A stretch of DNA of 8,392 nt from Methylococcaceae bacterium UBA4132 (GTDB lineage: Bacteria; Pseudomonadota; Gammaproteobacteria; Methylococcales; Methylomonadaceae), in assembly GCA_002380945.1 (NCBI GenBank), contig DFWO01000175.1, forward strand, positions 1 through 8,392. Reading direction: 5' to 3'. How positions within the stretch are numbered: position 1 is the first letter of the stretch; each line of letters begins with the position of its first letter. Made by a program: the position numbers and the translations under genes. The notes beneath the pieces were generated by a model. The model had not been told where the DNA came from. It saw only the letters and a list, made by a program, of their open reading frames with translations, and made no database searches. This document shows positions 6,879 to 8,392 of this stretch, one piece after another.

Positions 6879-6897
6879 AAAAAAACATTTTCTATGT
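6879..6897 (-). terminator. Weak AT-rich terminator candidate after the DUF6164 gene
   Basis: On the - strand, ACAT (6897-6894) and ATGT (6888-6885) form a four-base stem with a five-base loop, followed by a run of seven T (the A run at 6879-6885, which shares its last base with the stem). It lies 17 bases after the stop of the DUF6164 gene. The stem is very short, so this is tentative; it is the only terminator-like signal between the sulfur-transport operon and the secreted-protein gene. Confidence 0.3.
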
Positions 6898-6913
6898 ATG
6901 TGTTTGTACAGTC

Positions 6914-7267
6914 CTACAAGCCTAATTCAAACAGCAAACGAACAGATGCATAAAGCACTAATCCCATTGCCAAAAAATAGACAATGTACAGCAACGGTCT
7001 TTCTGTAAATGCTTGCAACAGCGTTTTAGGTCTGGTTTGTAAATACAGCTCACGTTGCGTGATAGCTCGTTGTTGTTGATAGACATTTAATAAAGACTGA
7101 GCTTTTGCCAAGTCGGAATCATCCCTAAGCCAAAAGGCAGGCATAGATACCCCCCAGTTACCTGCGGGGGTTTCATAAAAGTCGATGTCCTGTTCAGTGA
7201 GTAATTCGCGTATTTCATTCGCCTCATCATCAGGCACACCGCGCAGAGAAAATAATAATAGGCTCAT
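6914..7267 (-). CDS. DUF6164 family small membrane-anchored protein
   Basis: A 117-residue protein matching the DUF6164 style. The N-terminal 65 residues (LLLFSLRGVPDDEANEIRELL, then IDFYETPAGNWGVSMPAFWLRDD) form a small soluble alpha/beta domain that resembles the DUF2007-type 'putative signal transducing' fold; residues 54-66 are a helix ending in LLNVYQQQR. A charged linker leads to one C-terminal membrane helix at about 91-113, leaving the soluble domain probably in the cytoplasm. The gene starts 12 bases after the stop of the YeeE/YedE half with no recognisable ribosome binding site, which suggests coupled translation and a shared operon. Its function is not known; a role in sensing or assembly for the adjacent transporter is inference from position only. 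Confidence 0.82.
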   Translation of the reverse strand: MSLLLFSLRGVPDDEANEIRELLTEQDIDFYETPAGNWGVSMPAFWLRDDSDLAKAQSLLNVYQQQRAITQRELYLQTRPKTLLQAFTERPLLYIVYFLAMGLVLYASVRLLFELGL

Positions 7268-7279
7268 GTGCGAATGGGT

Positions 7280-7699
7280 TTAATTGTTGCGTTCAAACAG
7301 CGCATTATACGCAAAAAAGCCTACACAAATAGCGACAACCATAACAACTGATTCCACAGAAAATAAACCCAAACCTGCTACCACAGGACCTGGGCAATAG
7401 CCTGTCATACCCCAACCAACACCAAACACACAGCCACCAATAATCAGCGGTCTATCAATAATAGTTTTTTTAGCCAGTTGAAAATTGTCGCCAAATAACG
7501 GTACAGACAATTTGCGTATCCATTTAAAAGACACCATTGCCACCGATAACGCGCCGACCATTACAAATATTAAGCTAGGATCAAAGTGACCTGCAATGTC
7601 CAAAAAATTCAGCACCTTATTGGGATTAATCATCTGTGATAAAAATAAGCCAATACCAAAAATAACGCCTGATAGCAACGCAATCAAATTCGTTTTCAT
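7280..7699 (-). CDS. YeeE/YedE-family sulfur transport half-protein (DUF6691, PmpB-like)
   Basis: A 139-residue inner-membrane protein forming half of a split YeeE/YedE unit; full-length relatives such as TsuA import thiosulfate. About four membrane helices are visible: 5-24, 42-60, 84-103 and 113-132. Conserved cysteines are C90 in IIGGCVFGVGWG and C102 in MTGYCPGPVVAG; in TsuA conserved cysteines line the transport path. SQMINPNKVLNFLDI (21-35) is typical of this half. The ATG at 7697-7699 is chosen because it overlaps the preceding gene's TGA as ATGA, has GGAG eight bases upstream, and starts at the first helix; an in-frame upstream start at 7765 would add 22 implausible residues. Sulfur-compound transport is inferred from the family; the exact substrate cannot be read from the sequence. 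Confidence 0.88.
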   Translation of the reverse strand: MKTNLIALLSGVIFGIGLFLSQMINPNKVLNFLDIAGHFDPSLIFVMVGALSVAMVSFKWIRKLSVPLFGDNFQLAKKTIIDRPLIIGGCVFGVGWGMTGYCPGPVVAGLGLFSVESVVMVVAICVGFFAYNALFERNN

Positions 7700-8127
7700 G
7701 CGGCAATCTCCAACACATGACGAATAACATACACCGTTAGCATTCCTGAAAGCATAAACGCACACGTTGCCACCAAAGAACGCAATGACAAATTAGCCAG
7801 ACCACAAACGCCATGACCACTAATACAACCATTGGCTAGTCTCGCCCCAAAACCCACCAAAAACCCACCAATAACCAACAACGGTAAAGGATAATGTTGG
7901 CGTGGCATATTAAACTCAGGTAAGCCCGTATGAAACAACAACGCCCCTAACACCAAACCCAGCAAAAATAACCACCGCCAAAGTCGATCGTTTTTCGGTG
8001 CGAAAAACACCCCATTTAAAATACCGCTAACCCCCGCAACACGACCATTAAATAATAAAAGCATCGTAACGCTGATACCAATCAACGCCCCCCCTGCCAA
8101 TGCTGAAAGTGGTGTAAAATTTTCCAT
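7696..8127 (-). CDS. YeeE/YedE-family sulfur transport half-protein (PmpA-like)
   Basis: A 143-residue inner-membrane protein that is the partner of the next gene. Predicted helices lie at about 8-28, 49-66, 81-99 and 115-136. The diagnostic motif is LANGCISGHGVCGLANLSLRS (98-116 and onward) with C101, H105 and C108, the signature of the YeeE/YedE sulfur-transport family. FNGRVAGVSGILNG (26-39) is also typical. The two halves together equal one full-length transporter, as in PmpA/PmpB-like pairs often placed next to ArsR-type regulators or persulfide dioxygenases; neither is inside the window, though one could lie to the right. The ATG has AGAGG nine bases upstream. This is the first gene of the three-gene operon. 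Confidence 0.9.
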   Translation of the reverse strand: MENFTPLSALAGGALIGISVTMLLLFNGRVAGVSGILNGVFFAPKNDRLWRWLFLLGLVLGALLFHTGLPEFNMPRQHYPLPLLVIGGFLVGFGARLANGCISGHGVCGLANLSLRSLVATCAFMLSGMLTVYVIRHVLEIAA

Positions 8128-8175
8128 CGTATTATGCCTCTTAAAATGCCATCTCCATCAGACAGCAAATGAAAA

Positions 8176-8225
8176 ATAGTATATTATAAAACACTACTAT
8201 ACGGCACTGTTGTTACAGGGGTAAA
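8176..8225 (-). promoter_or_regulatory. Candidate promoter and operator of the YeeE/YedE operon
   Basis: On the - strand, TTTACC (8225-8220) and TATAGT (8201-8196) are spaced by 18 bases and match the sigma-70 consensus at four and five of six positions. A second, perfect TATAAT (8188-8183) lacks a good -35. An inverted repeat, ATAGTA (8176-8181) and TACTAT (8195-8200), separated by 13 bases, covers both -10 elements. An AT-rich dyad over a promoter is what an ArsR/BigR-type repressor of sulfide or persulfide genes would use, but the spacing is not diagnostic. The remaining bases to the window end (8226-8392) hold no open frame worth calling. Confidence 0.35.
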
Positions 8226-8392
8226 GGAATAAAAAACACAAAAGCTAGTCATCCCCGTCAAAGACCAAGTTTTTATACGCGTCATGCCCTCGAAATTGCT
8301 TTATTAAATCCACGCATCCTTGTTTTTTCGGTAGTCCTAAACATTGAGTGATTTGCTATTATTAACAATTTTGGTAGTGGTAAAAATCAAAG

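Noticed and set aside
8248..8295. Two loosely similar GTCAT-CCC-type segments (8248-8263 and 8281-8295), possibly decayed intergenic repeats
   Set aside because: They share only about ten positions, form no clear hairpin, and a repeat family cannot be shown from two degenerate copies.
1..8392. CRISPR array, tRNA or rRNA genes, prophage or toxin-antitoxin pair
   Set aside because: I saw no regularly spaced direct repeats, no cloverleaf-like sequence, no phage structural genes and no credible small toxin-antitoxin pair on either strand.

Overview
The window looks like ordinary chromosome from an AT-rich gammaproteobacterium. YajD, RNase HI and MltD all resemble the enterobacterial proteins. 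The order mltD / YafS-like methyltransferase / rnhA is a gammaproteobacterial arrangement, and a DUF6164 gene beside a split YeeE/YedE transporter would fit a Methylococcales-type methanotroph or a relative. That last placement is an impression from protein style, not a proven assignment. I did not find a complete new defence or mobile system here.

Layout, left to right. Positions 1-147 hold the N-terminus of an IS200/IS605-type TnpA transposase reading leftwards out of the window, with a subterminal hairpin (186-207) upstream that probably belongs to the element's left end. Then come yajD (HNH-domain protein, + strand), convergent with rnhA, which overlaps an upstream SAM-dependent methyltransferase gene (both - strand). 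A 93-base divergent region separates the methyltransferase from mltD (+ strand), a lipoprotein lytic transglycosylase with one clear LysM and a long basic tail. A perfect 11-bp inverted repeat (3686-3711) lies between mltD and the convergent gene for a family 5 solute-binding protein with a C-terminal membrane anchor.

The rest of the window is entirely on the - strand. A structured 112-base intergenic stretch precedes the solute-binding protein gene. Next upstream is a secreted Thr/Pro/Ala/Lys-rich protein of unknown function. The last group is a tight three-gene operon, transcribed right to left: two half-size YeeE/YedE sulfur-transport proteins (4-base ATGA overlap) and a small membrane-anchored DUF6164 protein. 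Its probable promoter and a candidate operator lie at 8176-8225. Nothing convincing was found in 8226-8392.

Functionally, mltD is cell-wall remodelling, rnhA is RNA:DNA hybrid removal, and the YeeE/YedE pair is probably thiosulfate or related sulfur uptake. The most useful unknowns are the anchored solute-binding protein without a visible permease, its secreted low-complexity neighbour, and the DUF6164 protein tied to sulfur transport.
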